Assembly (NCBI GenBank): GCA_010692635.1
Contig: JAAHGL010000004.1
Span: 1 to 62,874 of the forward strand
Origin: Symploca sp. SIO2C1
GTDB taxonomy: Bacteria > Cyanobacteriota > Cyanobacteriia > Cyanobacteriales > Coleofasciculaceae
Reading direction: 5' to 3'
Length of the DNA stretch: 62,874 nt
Below are positions 28,901-37,381 of the stretch, piece after piece (within the stretch, counting starts at the first letter, position 1; each line of letters starts with the position of its first letter). Under the pieces are notes generated by a model. That model saw nothing but the letters and a program-made list of their open reading frames with translations, searched no databases and had not been told where the DNA came from. The position numbers were made by a program, and so were the translations under genes.

Positions 28901-29817
28901 CCTAGTAGGCGAACAGCATGTTGCTGCATTTTGAGCATACGATCGCTTATTGTTCTCAGATGCTCTGGATGATCCTGAGTTTCCCAATCTTCAATCACTT
29001 GCGATCGCACTAACTGTTCAACCCACTCTGCTTCTTGACCAGTGGGAATGGTAGATTTACAATTGCGGACAAGTTGACAAAGTTTTTGGGTAAGGAAAGG
29101 TTGTCCTCCTGTCCAGTTCAAAACTTCTTGCAGTACCTTCCGGGGATTGCTAACTTTCCCTACTAATCCTTGGGACAAGGGTTCAGTTTCGTGCCACTCA
29201 AAACCGTTTAGTTCAATCCCTCGACCAATATTAAACGGAGTGCGCTTTTTATCTTGAATCAAATCAGATGGGGTAGCAACCCCTAACAAGGCAAAGGTCA
29301 AACGTTTGTATACCGTTTGATCAACCCGCTGATTATAGCAGGCACGAATAAAAGTAAAAAAATCGTCGGTGGGAAAATTGAGGCTGAGAACACTATCAAT
29401 TTCATCGATAAAAATGACAAGGTTTTGAGTTATCTGCCTCAGCAGTACTTCTTCGATAAATTCTCTCAAGCGTCGCACAGGAGAGAGCATATTGCGATCG
29501 CGCCACCAACGGCTTAAATTGAACTCTAGCTCGAAATCGCTGATGAGAGAGCGAACAATGTTCGCGTACCATTGTTCCAAAGTTACGTGCTGAGTACCAT
29601 CCATCGAAAGGTCAATCGCAGCGCAGGCAATGCCATCTGCTTGAAGCCTGCGCATTACTTGCACTCGTAAGCTGGATTTCCCAGTCTGTCGTGAGTTCAA
29701 TACATAACAAAACTGTCCAGCCTGGAGTCCCTCATAGAGTTCGTCATCTGCCTGTCGCTTGACATAGGTTGGTGCATCAGGTGGCAGAGTTCCTGAAAAG
29801 ATGTATTCGTAGGACAT
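25984..29817 (-). CDS. AAA / GAF / GAF / PAS / class III cyclase-like signalling protein
   Basis: This 1277-residue cytoplasmic protein starts with an AAA-like domain of the cyanobacterial AAA_35 type: [20 protein letters not shown], Walker [10 protein letters not shown] at 41-49, Walker [10 protein letters not shown] near 133. Two GAF domains follow, each ending in KTGYRT then LLCMPVF or LALPLLN, then a PAS domain. Next is a guanylate/adenylate cyclase catalytic fold (about 1025-1200) and a short TPR-like tail. The cyclase fold is degenerate. The first metal-binding Asp position reads SSNILNF with Ser, the second is YDTITAIFG and retains Asp, and the Asn/Arg pair survives in INLDTR. Activity is therefore doubtful, and it may be a regulatory pseudocyclase. 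The stop codon lies inside a dispersed palindrome. Confidence 0.85.
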   Translation of the reverse strand: MSYEYIFSGTLPPDAPTYVKRQADDELYEGLQAGQFCYVLNSRQTGKSSLRVQVMRRLQADGIACAAIDLSMDGTQHVTLEQWYANIVRSLISDFELEFNLSRWWRDRNMLSPVRRLREFIEEVLLRQITQNLVIFIDEIDSVLSLNFPTDDFFTFIRACYNQRVDQTVYKRLTFALLGVATPSDLIQDKKRTPFNIGRGIELNGFEWHETEPLSQGLVGKVSNPRKVLQEVLNWTGGQPFLTQKLCQLVRNCKSTIPTGQEAEWVEQLVRSQVIEDWETQDHPEHLRTISDRMLKMQQHAVRLLGLYQQIWQQGEIAADDSLEQMKLRLSGLVVKRQGKLVFYNPIYKSIFNWSWINQELANLRPYSEAITAWLDSNCQDTSQLLRAPKLQDALAWALDKSLSHEDYQFLTTSQEWEKREFKKALEEVQRYSEARRQGKLNPALAVTTQKTVHELFEHLTPESFKYIISSLELDFGVVNQTLSMMDSMLASKGFDDIIKEMLNSITLKTGELLNADRTTIFLLDEEKNELWSIVAKGKGGGSEEIRISIDQGIAGEVATSKKVVKIPYDFYNDPRSKTAKKTDKKTGYRTYTLLALPLLNEQGYLVGVAQLINKLKQPLTLEAPLFERIDIKGFTSADEKLFAEFARSIQLIIQSSQLFYKAAQKQRAASALMKATQSLGQSSLDLEETLKKVMEEAQKLMNADRSTVWLLDNEHNELWTKIPRSDGTLQEIRIPKEAGFAGEVATTHQPLRISFDAYDYPNSETAKQTDQKTGYRTCSLLCMPVFNTDDELIGVTQLLNKKKQGNFPPYNPADWPQAPDCWKASFDHNDQEFMDAFNLQAGVALQNAKLFSTVKQQTQEQLSLIRSFSGGVIFTDKTGNITLANEIAKSFLGLSAIEGKSLRDLIRVKDTDFAQWFDAALAAKDEKDRQQYYPEQTLLSYGTEEKYIVNLSINSIVDESDATQVYSTLVMINDSNDEQHKQEQRELLRSVSSGMLFTDKTGQLTKEVSVLSSNILNFTTLSESMNSQEVEVLINEYWEIMVEPIYKYKGTLDKSIYDTITAIFGSSLPQKDHAWCAIQTAVEMRRRLQEFNRIRLQENKPILPIGIGIYADNVISSKIASSKRMELTFGNAINLDTRMKEMSEQSGCGILISSNTYKPCKERIWVKELDRIPVKGKTKPVPIYELLEIRRGPLRKRLTSKQKQLLEHYHQGREYYLDRKFTQAIAEFTRVLEIDENDKAAQLHLTRCQQLLHEPPPEDWDGVWRFDDSGSITKRS

Positions 29818-29980
29818 TGATAGATTCTGTTAAATGCTGTAACCCATTGATTGATTGAGGAAGTAATTGAGCTGTTCAAATGAACTAGACAAATAATCCG
29901 GATAACTGTGATTTAGCTGGTATATATTACTGGGTTCCTACTAGACATGGAGATGCACCCTCAATTTAGAGGGGATAACC

Positions 29981-31255
29981 TTAACGGCATTTGTCTGTAA
30001 GTTGCTCTTGAAAATACTGATGATATAAATTGCAGCGTGGCATCACGCTATTTCCTTGCAGCTTTACCAATCCCATACTGTGTAACTTAAACACTTGAGT
30101 TGATGGAATTGTCACCCAATGATTTGCTTGAATTACTTCAGCCAAAGCTACTGCTAACTCTGGATACTTTAGTAGATTCCCCAAGTGTCGTCGCAGATGA
30201 TCACTAAATGGCCCAGCTTCTGTTGGTGCCGCTTGCAAAAGCTGTTCCAGTGTGACTTGGTTAAGCTTAATGTAATCAAGAGCCTTACTCACTAGATAAG
30301 GATGCCCTCCTACCATAGCCATGAATTGTTTGATTTGGCTAGCATCCCAATCTAGTCCATAACGCTTTACCAATTCCTGCACTTGCTCAAAGCTCAATTC
30401 TGGCAACTCAATTTCCAACCCAATACCAGCAAGGGGTGAGGAATTAATATCCAGCGAACTATAAACTTCTGTGGAGTGTACCACTACTAATCGAAGTTTT
30501 TGCCAGATAGTACCAATGCGATTACCTCGCCTTGCCATGTCGTACCAGCCACGCAACAGGCGACAAAAGTCATCGGCAATACCAGGATGTTCAAAAACTA
30601 GATCAACCTTATCTATAGCTAGTACAAAAGGAGTAGTAGTTTCCTTTAACAGATAATCTTGGAAGTAAGCCGTAGTGTTGCTGCTACAGCCAAAAATATC
30701 CTCCCAATAATTGTCCAATTTATTCGGCAACCCTAAGTTTTGACTGACACTGGCACAGAACCACTGGGAGAATCGACATAAGTCACTGAGAACGGTAGAG
30801 TCAGCTAGCTCCAAGCTCAAAGTCAATGTTTGATAGCCTTGTTTCCTCGTTCGACAAAGGACTCTTTCTAGCATACTGGTTTTGCCCATCTGCTGGGGGG
30901 CTTTAATTCTGGTTAGGGAACCAGGTTTCAAAATCTCCTCATAGCATTGAGATTCATAAGGAATTCTCTCTACATAAAATTTATAATCTAGCGGTTCTAG
31001 TTCTTCTATATTGTTCTGCTGCTCTGAATCATCTACCAACTCAGCAGCAATCTCTTGCCAATCTAGCCCCAATTTTTCACTAATTTCCACAAAATTCAGG
31101 TAATCCACGGGTTTGCCATTGAGGAAATTTTTGACGGTAGATAAAGCTAGTCCTATCTCGATAGCCAGAGCTTTCTGGCTGGGAAAATGATTACGCTTGA
31201 CAGCCAACTTTACTTTTGTGATGCACCCTGGAGCAACCTTAAGCGATCGCGACAT
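29981..31255 (-). CDS. HTH-AAA protein (AAA_35 type)
   Basis: The 424-residue product has an N-terminal helix-turn-helix-like segment of about 80 residues (KALAIEIGLALSTVKNFLNGK). An AAA-like ATPase follows, starting YVERIPYESQCYEEI with a P-loop variant RIKAPQQMGKTSML, a Walker B LAIDKVDLVF, and C-terminal LVSKALDYI and winged-helix features. Similar proteins are common in cyanobacteria and are thought to be signalling STAND/AAA switches; the target is unknown. It lies upstream on the same strand as the AAA/GAF/cyclase gene, separated by 163 bp, and the two share the AAA_35 type of domain. Confidence 0.75.
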   Translation of the reverse strand: MSRSLKVAPGCITKVKLAVKRNHFPSQKALAIEIGLALSTVKNFLNGKPVDYLNFVEISEKLGLDWQEIAAELVDDSEQQNNIEELEPLDYKFYVERIPYESQCYEEILKPGSLTRIKAPQQMGKTSMLERVLCRTRKQGYQTLTLSLELADSTVLSDLCRFSQWFCASVSQNLGLPNKLDNYWEDIFGCSSNTTAYFQDYLLKETTTPFVLAIDKVDLVFEHPGIADDFCRLLRGWYDMARRGNRIGTIWQKLRLVVVHSTEVYSSLDINSSPLAGIGLEIELPELSFEQVQELVKRYGLDWDASQIKQFMAMVGGHPYLVSKALDYIKLNQVTLEQLLQAAPTEAGPFSDHLRRHLGNLLKYPELAVALAEVIQANHWVTIPSTQVFKLHSMGLVKLQGNSVMPRCNLYHQYFQEQLTDKCR

Positions 31256-31426
31256 ATCTCACTCCAGGAATATTTCTTTAGTTATAAATTTATCTTAACT
31301 CAGAGCAAATTTGATACAAGCAATCACCTCAGCTCAAAGTCAGCTCAAAGTCAAACCGTTCTCAACTGAGATAGCAGCTACCGCCATCTAACAATGGAAT
31401 TGTCTTTTAAATAAATCTAATCCACC

Positions 31427-31567
31427 ATGCAGAAAACAGACCTTGACTGCTTTATAAAAGCACTGGGAATTATGGGAATTGTTGTAGAGCTTTTGGCTTA
31501 TTCCCAACCTTTGGGGTTTTTAACTGGTTTGGCTATCCTGATCTCTTTATATCTGATCACTAAGTAA
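31427..31567 (+). CDS. Possible small membrane protein (46 residues)
   Basis: An ATG-initiated frame encodes a short polar start (MQKTDLDCFIKALG), a hydrophobic stretch and a second hydrophobic stretch (LGFLTGLAILISLYLI), ending ITK. The layout could be two short membrane helices. No Shine-Dalgarno is obvious and I recognise no family, so it may be chance. Confidence 0.32.
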   Translation: MQKTDLDCFIKALGIMGIVVELLAYSQPLGFLTGLAILISLYLITK

Positions 31568-31616
31568 AATAAACACAATGAAGATAAGAAATAGCAATCA
31601 CATTTGCTCCATTCAG

Positions 31617-31733
31617 AATGGCAAACTATAGCTGTAGGTTGAGTTGAGGAACGAAACCCAACACCAGTAAAGCATTGTTGGGTTTCACTATCGTTTAACC
31701 CAACCTACAAACTACAGTTTTAGTCTGCCATGC
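31617..31733. repeat. Composite palindrome with GTAGGTTGAGTT/AACCCAACCTAC arms
   Basis: Outer ends ATGGCAAACT and AGTCTGCCAT, middle arms GTAGGTTGAGTT and AACCCAACCTAC, and inner arms GAAACCCAACA and TGTTGGGTTTC nest into one hairpin. The same GGTTGGGT family forms the element at 19712-20295. Confidence 0.7.
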
Positions 31734-31798
31734 CACGTTAAATGCTCAACAGCTTACCTGGAAATCTCTTCCTCTTCTATTCTAAAAATCATTACTTA

Positions 31799-32093
31799 GG
31801 GCTTGCTGCATAAGTGTGGAAGCTATACCAGACTATGCTTTCAATCATTTTTGTTCCTAATAAGTCCAAGCTTTTTGTATCTAGAGGTTCATTTTCCTTG
31901 CACTTTTGTAGTAAATCCTTGGTTAAATTGAGAATATTTTGGAAAAATAAGCATATTTTTAAAGGACTAGTTTCGTCTTCCAAACTTAGCCCAAAAGCTT
32001 ATTCAGTAGGACATAATGAACTCTTTACTTATTACTTATTACTTATTACTTATTACGTCAAAACCCGAATCAATCGACTTATTCAGCAAACCC
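31799..32093. mobile_element. MITE with GGGCTTGCTG terminal inverted repeats, copy 2
   Basis: The 295-bp element has ends GGGCTTGCTGCATAAG and CTTATTCAGCAAACCC. It is flanked by the direct repeat TACTTA at 31793-31798 and 32094-32099. It has the same length class, ends and internal TTACTTA array (about 32023-32056) as the copy at 19907-20202, but the middle has diverged. Confidence 0.82.
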
Positions 32094-32106
32094 TACTTAG
32101 ATGTAG

Positions 32107-32171
32107 GGGCGAAGCATTCGGGCGATATTTTATCCCTCAAACCCTAGTTTTTCTGTCCGAATGCTTCGCCC
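32107..32171. repeat. 15-bp inverted repeat
   Basis: GGGCGAAGCATTCGG at 32107-32121 is the reverse complement of 32157-32171. It is probably another dispersed palindrome. Confidence 0.6.
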
Positions 32172-32464
32172 TGAGATGTCGATTTTGGCGTAAATATGAA
32201 TACTGAATCGGTACACTAGGCAAAAGTCCCCCGTGGAATAAAAAGCGAAGCATCCTCTGGCTTCCCCCTTGGGAAGGGGGACGGGAGGGGGATCTCCAAG
32301 GGGGATTTAGGGGGTGAGCTGGGGGAGCTGAGGGAGAAGAGAGAACTTATAATTTTTGGATACTTAGCGAGGAAATCCCACCCAAAATTTCGTTCACCCG
32401 GATTTAGGGGGAGCAAAAATGTACTGCATAGCAGAGCAAACGGCTGTAACTCTGTGGGGAAATC

Positions 32465-32893
32465 TCAACCAATTGCTACTAATTCCAGATCAAATGTCAG
32501 ATCTTGTCCAGCCAGAGGATGATTGGCATCTAATCTTACATCAGACTCTGTGACCTGGGTTATAATAACCCCTATACTTTGACCATTTGGTTGTTGAATT
32601 TGTAATTGCTGACCGACTTGTGGTTGTAAGTCTGAGGGCATTTTATCTTTACCGACTTCCAGAACCATCTCTTCTCGATAAGGGCCATAAGCTTGATCCA
32701 TGGGAATTGTTGCAGTTTTGGATTCTCCAGGACTCATACCTATAACTGCTTCATCGAAACCGGGAATCACCTGTCCTCCACTAATGGTGAATTCTAAAGG
32801 CTCACGGTTAGTAGAAGAATCAAACACTGTACCATCCTCTAATTTTCCTGTGTAGTGGATTTTTACAGTGTCACCTGATTTTGCTTGTACCAT
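32465..32893 (-). CDS. FKBP-type peptidyl-prolyl isomerase, SlyD-like
   Basis: The 142-residue cytoplasmic protein speeds proline cis-trans isomerisation during folding. The FKBP core is visible: VKIHYTGKLEDGTVFDSS, EFTISGGQVIPGFDEAVIGM and GPYREEMVLEV, with an inserted IF (chaperone) domain including PSDLQPQVGQQLQIQ and DANHPLAGQDLTFDLELV. The domain order matches SlyD/FkpB, but there is no His-rich metal-binding tail. It starts with ATG. No partner gene is adjacent; the region on both sides is repeat-rich. Confidence 0.92.
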   Translation of the reverse strand: MVQAKSGDTVKIHYTGKLEDGTVFDSSTNREPLEFTISGGQVIPGFDEAVIGMSPGESKTATIPMDQAYGPYREEMVLEVGKDKMPSDLQPQVGQQLQIQQPNGQSIGVIITQVTESDVRLDANHPLAGQDLTFDLELVAIG

Positions 32894-33114
32894 TGGTATT
32901 TTTTTAACCTTGCTTGCTTCGAGTTAACCTTTTTAGGCTATCAGTCGAGGTATTTATCCGGTTAACCGCAAGCGGCATAACTGGATATTCTCAAATATTC
33001 CTAAGGCGACTTGAGTTTCCTGCTTCTTTCAGTATAGACAAGTGGTTAGGGTTTAAGGATATAATCAGAATTAATTGCACAAAATTAAAGCTATAATCAG
33101 TAAACAATCAAAAC

Positions 33115-33140
33115 AAGCACCTATAAAATTACAGGTGCTT
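33115..33140. terminator. AAGCACCT/AGGTGCTT hairpin
   Basis: The arms at 33115-33122 and 33133-33140 are perfect reverse complements. T-rich sequence follows on the plus strand (about 33151-33160) and a short T-run follows on the minus strand. It could terminate transcription from the ExbB-like gene. Confidence 0.4.
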
Positions 33141-33357
33141 CAGTGACAATTTAGTTTTTCTGGAGACTGAAGAATCAATCAGGTTTTAGGTGCTCTCTGA
33201 AAATAAAAGTATCTTCCCGACGGTGCGTTACGCTTCGCTAACACACCCTACAAAGGAGACATTATTTCTAGGAAATAACCTTAAGAACCTGATGACATTG
33301 AGATGTTAATAATGACCAACCACTATTGCTACAATCTTAGTAGCCGTAACGATTGTA

Positions 33358-33502
33358 ACCACATATTCGGAATTTAAGCGGGTGTTTCCCTACGATGGTG
33401 CAACGAAATTGTCTCGATGGGCTCAAAAACCTTGGACTTTTTGGGGCAAGAAATGATTGAAAGCGTTGTCTGGCATCGCTTCCAGACTTATTCAGCAAGC
33501 CC
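33358..33502. mobile_element. Truncated MITE, copy 3
   Basis: This matches, in reverse, the first ~145 bp of the element at 19907-20202. It includes GCTCAAAAACCTTGGACTTT and the end CAGCAAGCCC. The other end and the heptamer array are missing. Confidence 0.75.
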
Positions 33503-33556
33503 TATTTAACATTTCTTTACAAAGTGGACGACCTAATCCATTCTAAATTCTAAATT

Positions 33557-34198
33557 CTAAATTCTAAATTCCTTATGACCCTGGTAGTGGTTCAAATACA
33601 ATAGTTCTAATTGACCACCATACTCTTGAATTGCTGCTAGCTGACGCCGATACAACCCTCGAAAAGTATTGGCAAATAGCAGTGTAAAAATTGCCACAGA
33701 TAACCCTGCAACTGTTGTAATTAAAGCATCACTAAGTCCTGCCGTTACGGTAATGGTATCACTACCTCCAATATCGCCAATCATTAGACCAGAAAAGGCT
33801 TCAACCAATCCTAAAATTGTACCTAATAAACCTAACAGAGGAGCAATACTAATGATTGTCTCAAAGACTGTACTGAAGCGCCTCAGTACGGGTAACTCAG
33901 CTTGAGCAGCAGTTTCTAGTGCCAGCCTAAACTTCTCTGGGGTGGGTTGTTTTAGGGACAATGCTGCTAAGAAAATCCGTGCTATCGGCAGATCACTATT
34001 TTGTTCTAGCTTACGCAATGATGAAGAATAGTCTTGTTGGTAGAGCTTGAGAACTTCCCGGATGATTAGGTTCTGACGCTTAATAACTCGCAACCAAAAT
34101 ACTAAGCGTTCAAAAATTAGAGAGAAAGCCAGCATAGATAATGCCAGTAGAGGCAAGTAAACAATTCCACCCAGAGAAGGGACAACGCTGATTGGCAT
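33557..34198 (-). CDS. MotA/TolQ/ExbB proton channel family protein
   Basis: The 213-residue membrane protein belongs to the ExbB/TolQ family, which uses the proton gradient to energise outer-membrane transport or envelope functions. Three membrane segments are visible: VYLPLLALSMLAFSLIFERL near the N-terminus, IISIAPLLGLLGTILGLVEAF, and ALITTVAGLSVAIFTLLFA. The TGLLGTxxG-like and TTxxGLxVAI motifs are typical. I chose ATG 34198 (MPISVV). The frame stays open to 34375, but that extension runs through a dispersed palindrome and has no family similarity. No exbD/tolR gene is adjacent. Confidence 0.88.
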   Translation of the reverse strand: MPISVVPSLGGIVYLPLLALSMLAFSLIFERLVFWLRVIKRQNLIIREVLKLYQQDYSSSLRKLEQNSDLPIARIFLAALSLKQPTPEKFRLALETAAQAELPVLRRFSTVFETIISIAPLLGLLGTILGLVEAFSGLMIGDIGGSDTITVTAGLSDALITTVAGLSVAIFTLLFANTFRGLYRRQLAAIQEYGGQLELLYLNHYQGHKEFRI

Positions 34199-34221
34199 TA
34201 GGGACTTCTGTGAAAATAAAT

Positions 34222-34327
34222 TATAGCGTTTCTCATTTAGATGAGGTACAAAGATCCTGGTTTTTGGGAATTGGGAATTGGGAATTGGGAATTGGATCTG
34301 TACCTCACGGATGCGAGAACTGCTATA
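34222..34327. repeat. Palindromic element carrying GGGAATT heptamers, copy 1
   Basis: Left arm 34222-34257 (TATAGCGTTTCTCATTTAG...) and right arm 34294-34327 (...GCGAGAACTGCTATA) are imperfect reverse complements. Both include GATGAGGTACA/TGTACCTCA-type cores. Between them lies the GGGAATT array. The 127-bp copy at 38407-38533 has the same arms and exactly three more heptamers. Confidence 0.88.
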
Positions 34328-34389
34328 TCCAGTTTTTGGAGTTGACCTACTTATTTTACTGAAAACTTGGCTCAAGTTTTACTAAACAG

Positions 34390-34608
34390 GATTGAAACCT
34401 TTGTCTGTCATAGCTTATACACTAATGCAGCAAACCCTACTTATTACTCATTACTTATTACTTATTACTTATTACTTAAGTAGGTGGGCATAAATAAACT
34501 CACATGGGCAGGGCGGGTTTTGAAGGAGAGAAACAGTACACGTAGCAAGCATCTTAGCTAAACCCGCCCCTACAAATCCAATGATCGTTTTTTTTCACCT
34601 ACTTACTT
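34390..34608. repeat. MITE remnant, TTACTTA array and nested palindrome
   Basis: 34390-34438 resembles one end of the GGGCTTGCTG MITE (ending CAGCAAACCC). TTACTTA-type heptamers follow to about 34478. A palindrome with arms AAGTAGGTG and CACCTACTT (about 34478-34604) and inner arms GGGCGGGTTT/AAACCCGCCC extends to the crcB end. Confidence 0.6.
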
Positions 34609-34609
34609 A

Positions 34610-35086
34610 TTACTTCAATAAGTGGGCGACAATAATTCCTAAATAAAGACTAAAAACACCGAAAATAGCACTGCCAATCCAGTAAAATCCCGCTAATTGC
34701 CATCCGTGTCCCTTGACTAAATTGATGGTATCTAATTTATAGCTGGAGAAAGTAGTATAGGAACCTAAAAAGCCCACTGCTATTAACAAGCGCAATTCTG
34801 GAGAAATAGTAACCATTCGCTCTAAAGCCAAGGTAACAAAAAAACCCATAAGAAAAGAGCCAGTTAAATTAACAAACAAAGTTCCATAAGGAAAACTGCT
34901 ACCAAAGTGTTTAGCAAACCACAGATTCAGGTAATAACGACTCAACGCTCCCCCAATCGCCCCTAAACTTACGGCTATGGGATTGCGAACTGCTGGCTGC
35001 TGTAAGATTTCCGGCATTGAATCTGATGCGTATCCTAGCAGCTGAACTAAATTTCTCCAGTCAAATCTCATCGGCTTGCTTGTCAT
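34610..35086 (-). CDS. crcB: Fluoride exporter CrcB/Fluc
   Basis: Fluc channels expel fluoride across the cytoplasmic membrane and work as dual-topology dimers. The 158-residue product shows four membrane segments and family motifs: [25 protein letters not shown] with the pore Asn, and [12 protein letters not shown] with the central Na+/Phe-box region. About 30 polar residues precede the first motif, more than usual, and a later start is possible. No fluoride riboswitch is recognisable in the 150-bp gap to the divergent thrC. Confidence 0.93.
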   Translation of the reverse strand: MTSKPMRFDWRNLVQLLGYASDSMPEILQQPAVRNPIAVSLGAIGGALSRYYLNLWFAKHFGSSFPYGTLFVNLTGSFLMGFFVTLALERMVTISPELRLLIAVGFLGSYTTFSSYKLDTINLVKGHGWQLAGFYWIGSAIFGVFSLYLGIIVAHLLK

Positions 35087-35148
35087 CCCCTGAGGAGAAT
35101 TTCTTCTGTTTTAACTTATAGCAGCCTTATTCAATACCTAAAATCAAT

Positions 35149-35167
35149 CCCGATAAAAAAAGTCGGG
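35149..35167. promoter_or_regulatory. Small CCCGA/TCGGG hairpin upstream of thrC
   Basis: CCCGA (35149-35153) and TCGGG (35163-35167) flank a loop containing an A-run, 71 bases before the thrC start. Its role is unknown. Confidence 0.3.
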
Positions 35168-35237
35168 TATGTTTGACGGCTATTAGAGCTTGTGCTACTG
35201 TGTGTCGAGTGTTGATGAAAGTTGGGAAATTAAAGAT

Positions 35238-36545
35238 ATGACTCAGGCGACTTTAACCCAAACAGCAGGGACATCTGCGACCATTAAGAATCTCAAGTGC
35301 AAAGAGTGTGGTATGGAGTACGATGCCAAGGCAATACATATATGTGAAGATAATTGCTTTGGTCCTCTCGAAGTCAGCTATGACTACGAGGCTCTTCGAC
35401 GTCAGGTGACCCGCGAAACTATCCAAGCAGGACCTAATTCAATTTGGCGCTATCGTCCCTTCCTACCAGTAAGCACTGATAACTTCATCGATGTTGGTAC
35501 TGGCATGACTCCCTTGGTGAAGTCCCATCGCTTAGCACGTCGCCTGGGTTTGAAAAATCTCTACATCAAAAATGATGCCGTTAACATGCCTACTCTCAGC
35601 TTCAAGGATAGAGTAGTGTCAGTTGCCCTAAGTAGAGCTAGGGAGTTAGGCTTCTCGACTGTATCCTGTGCTAGTACAGGCAATTTAGCTAATTCTACAG
35701 CTGCGATCGCGGCTCATGCTGGACTTGATTGTTGTGTCTTTATCCCTGCTGACTTGGAAGCTGGTAAAGTCCTGGGTACTCTTGTCTATAATCCCACAGT
35801 TATGGCAGTAAAAGGCAACTACGACCAGGTCAACCGCCTCTGCTGTGAAGTAGCAAATACCCATGGTTGGGGATTTGTCAACATTAATCTGCGACCCTAC
35901 TATTCAGAAGGCTCGAAAACTCTTGGTTTTGAAGTAGCTGAACAACTTGGTTGGCAGCTACCGGATCATATAGTTGCTCCCCTAGCTTCTGGTTCTTTGT
36001 ACACTAAGATCCATAAAGGCTTCCAAGAATTCATCAAAGTTGGTCTGATTGAGGACAAAGCAGTTCGCTTCAGTGGGGCACAAGCAGAAGGTTGTTCCCC
36101 CATTGCTCAAGCTTTCAAAGAAGGACGGGATTTTGTCACTCCGGTGAAGCCTAGTACGATCGCTAAATCTATTGCTATCGGTAATCCTGCTGACGGTATC
36201 TATGCTCTGGAGATTGCCAAGAAAACCGGCGGCAATATTGAATCAGTCACCGATGCAGAAATTGTTGAAGGGATGAAGCTCCTAGCAGAAACTGAGGGTA
36301 TCTTTACTGAAACAGCTGGAGGTACTACTATTGCAGTGTTGAAAAAACTAGTAGAAGCTGGCAAAATTGACTCTGACGAAACTACTGTTGCCTACATTAC
36401 TGGTAATGGACTGAAAACCCAAGAAGCGATTCAAGGTTATATTGGTGAACCTCTAACTATTGAAGCGAAGCTAGATAGTTTTGAGCGAGCATTAGAGCGC
36501 TCCCGTACACTTGAACGTCTTGAATGGCAACAAGTTTTGGTTTGA
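35238..36545 (+). CDS. thrC: Threonine synthase
   Basis: ThrC converts O-phosphohomoserine to threonine with pyridoxal phosphate. The 435-residue product starts MTQATLTQTAG. It carries an N-terminal CxxC...CxxxC-like zinc-ribbon segment (CKECGMEYD, then ICEDNCFGPLEV). The PLP lysine is in TLSFKDRVVSVA, with STGNLANSTAAIAAHAG and APLASGSLYTKIHKGF following. I chose the ATG at 35238; the frame also extends to a TTG 48 bases upstream. Its stop is followed directly by a 377-bp heptamer array and then by a MoaD/ThiS-like gene. Confidence 0.94.
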   Translation: MTQATLTQTAGTSATIKNLKCKECGMEYDAKAIHICEDNCFGPLEVSYDYEALRRQVTRETIQAGPNSIWRYRPFLPVSTDNFIDVGTGMTPLVKSHRLARRLGLKNLYIKNDAVNMPTLSFKDRVVSVALSRARELGFSTVSCASTGNLANSTAAIAAHAGLDCCVFIPADLEAGKVLGTLVYNPTVMAVKGNYDQVNRLCCEVANTHGWGFVNINLRPYYSEGSKTLGFEVAEQLGWQLPDHIVAPLASGSLYTKIHKGFQEFIKVGLIEDKAVRFSGAQAEGCSPIAQAFKEGRDFVTPVKPSTIAKSIAIGNPADGIYALEIAKKTGGNIESVTDAEIVEGMKLLAETEGIFTETAGGTTIAVLKKLVEAGKIDSDETTVAYITGNGLKTQEAIQGYIGEPLTIEAKLDSFERALERSRTLERLEWQQVLV

Positions 36546-36922
36546 AAATGGCTAATGGCTAATGGCTAATGGCTAATGGTTAATGGCTAATGGCTAATGG
36601 CTAATGGTTAATAGCTAATGGCTAATGGCTAATGGCTAATGGTTAATGGCTAATGGCTAATGGCTAATGGTTAATGGTTAATGGCTAATGGCTAATGGCT
36701 AATGGCTAATGGTTAATGGTTAATGGCTAATGGTTAATGGTTAATGGTTAATGGCTAATGGTTAATGGCTAATGGCTAATGGCTAATGGCTAATGGTTAA
36801 TGGCTAATGGCTAATGGTTAATGGCTAATGGCTAATGGTTAATGGCTAATGGCTAATGGTTAATGGCTAATGGTTAATGGCTAATGGCTAATGGTTAATG
36901 GCTAATGGCTAATGGCTAATGG
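36546..36922. repeat. Very long AATGGCT/AATGGTT heptamer array (~53 units)
   Basis: An uninterrupted run of 7-bp units begins one base after the thrC stop. Almost all variation is a C/T at one position (plus one A), giving a mixed but phased array. Confidence 0.95.
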
Positions 36923-37042
36923 AAAACAGATATTCAACCACCCTAACTTAGCTAATACTTAAAGTTAGGGATTGCAAAACCAATTGCGCAATAAATCAAT
37001 CCCTACACCAACAACAAACAACAAACAACAAACAACAAATCT

Positions 37043-37318
37043 ATGGCTGTCACAGTTAAAATTCCTACCCCACTGCGGAAATTCACCAACAATGAAAAAG
37101 AAGTTAAATCTACCGGCAGCAATCTTGCTGAACTATTCGACTCCCTCGAAAGCAGTTATCCAGGTATTAAAGAACGGTTGTATAAAGAAGAAGGTCAACT
37201 GAATCGCTTTTTAAATTTCTTTGTTAATGATGAAGACATCCGCTTTCTAGATGGTCTTAATACTGCCCTTAGTGATGGGGATGAAGTCACTATTTTAGGA
37301 GCAGTTGCCGGTGGCTGA
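37043..37318 (+). CDS. MoaD/ThiS-family sulfur carrier protein
   Basis: The 91-residue beta-grasp protein ends in the diagnostic di-glycine (GAVAGG). In this family the C-terminus is adenylated and thiocarboxylated to carry sulfur for molybdopterin, thiamine, cysteine or other products. Visible family features are VTVKIPTPLRKFTNNEKEV at the start and LSDGDEVTILGAVAGG at the end. It lies downstream of thrC on the same strand, with the large heptamer array between. This recalls genome contexts where CysO-like carriers sit near PLP enzymes, so a role in sulfur amino acid or threonine-linked metabolism is possible, but this is inference. Confidence 0.88.
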   Translation: MAVTVKIPTPLRKFTNNEKEVKSTGSNLAELFDSLESSYPGIKERLYKEEGQLNRFLNFFVNDEDIRFLDGLNTALSDGDEVTILGAVAGG

Positions 37319-37351
37319 GGCTTAGTAATAAGCTGGGGAGAGCTTTTTGAA

Positions 37352-37381
37352 GTAATGAGTAATGAGTAATGAGTAATGAGT
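37352..37381. repeat. TAATGAG heptamer array overlapping the trpS start
   Basis: About four TAATGAG units run directly into the trpS gene. The last ATGAGTAA is the trpS start codon context. The earlier ATGs meet a stop within five codons. Confidence 0.85.

Larger units (their letters stand above)
31256..32464. other. Repeat-rich intergenic island with one possible small ORF
   Basis: This 1.2-kb stretch holds a possible 46-residue membrane protein gene, a palindrome around 31617-31733, a MITE with target duplications at 31799-32093, an inverted repeat at 32107-32171, and a G-rich repeat around 32221-32415. No long gene is seen. Confidence 0.6.
32894..33556. other. Intergenic region with hairpin and truncated MITE
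   Basis: No gene is seen. Features are a perfect 8-bp hairpin at 33115-33140, a truncated MITE at 33358-33502 and a short TTCTAAA heptamer run at about 33541-33570. Confidence 0.55.

Noticed and set aside
32216-32416. 66-residue minus-strand frame
   Set aside because: It translates a G/C-rich dispersed repeat (CCCCCTTGG type) and has no protein features.
34199-34375. N-terminal extension of the ExbB-like protein
   Set aside because: The extension translates a dispersed palindrome and heptamers; the family-like start is ATG 34198.
36546-36922. CRISPR-like array
   Set aside because: Units are 7 bp with no unique spacers; it is a simple tandem repeat.
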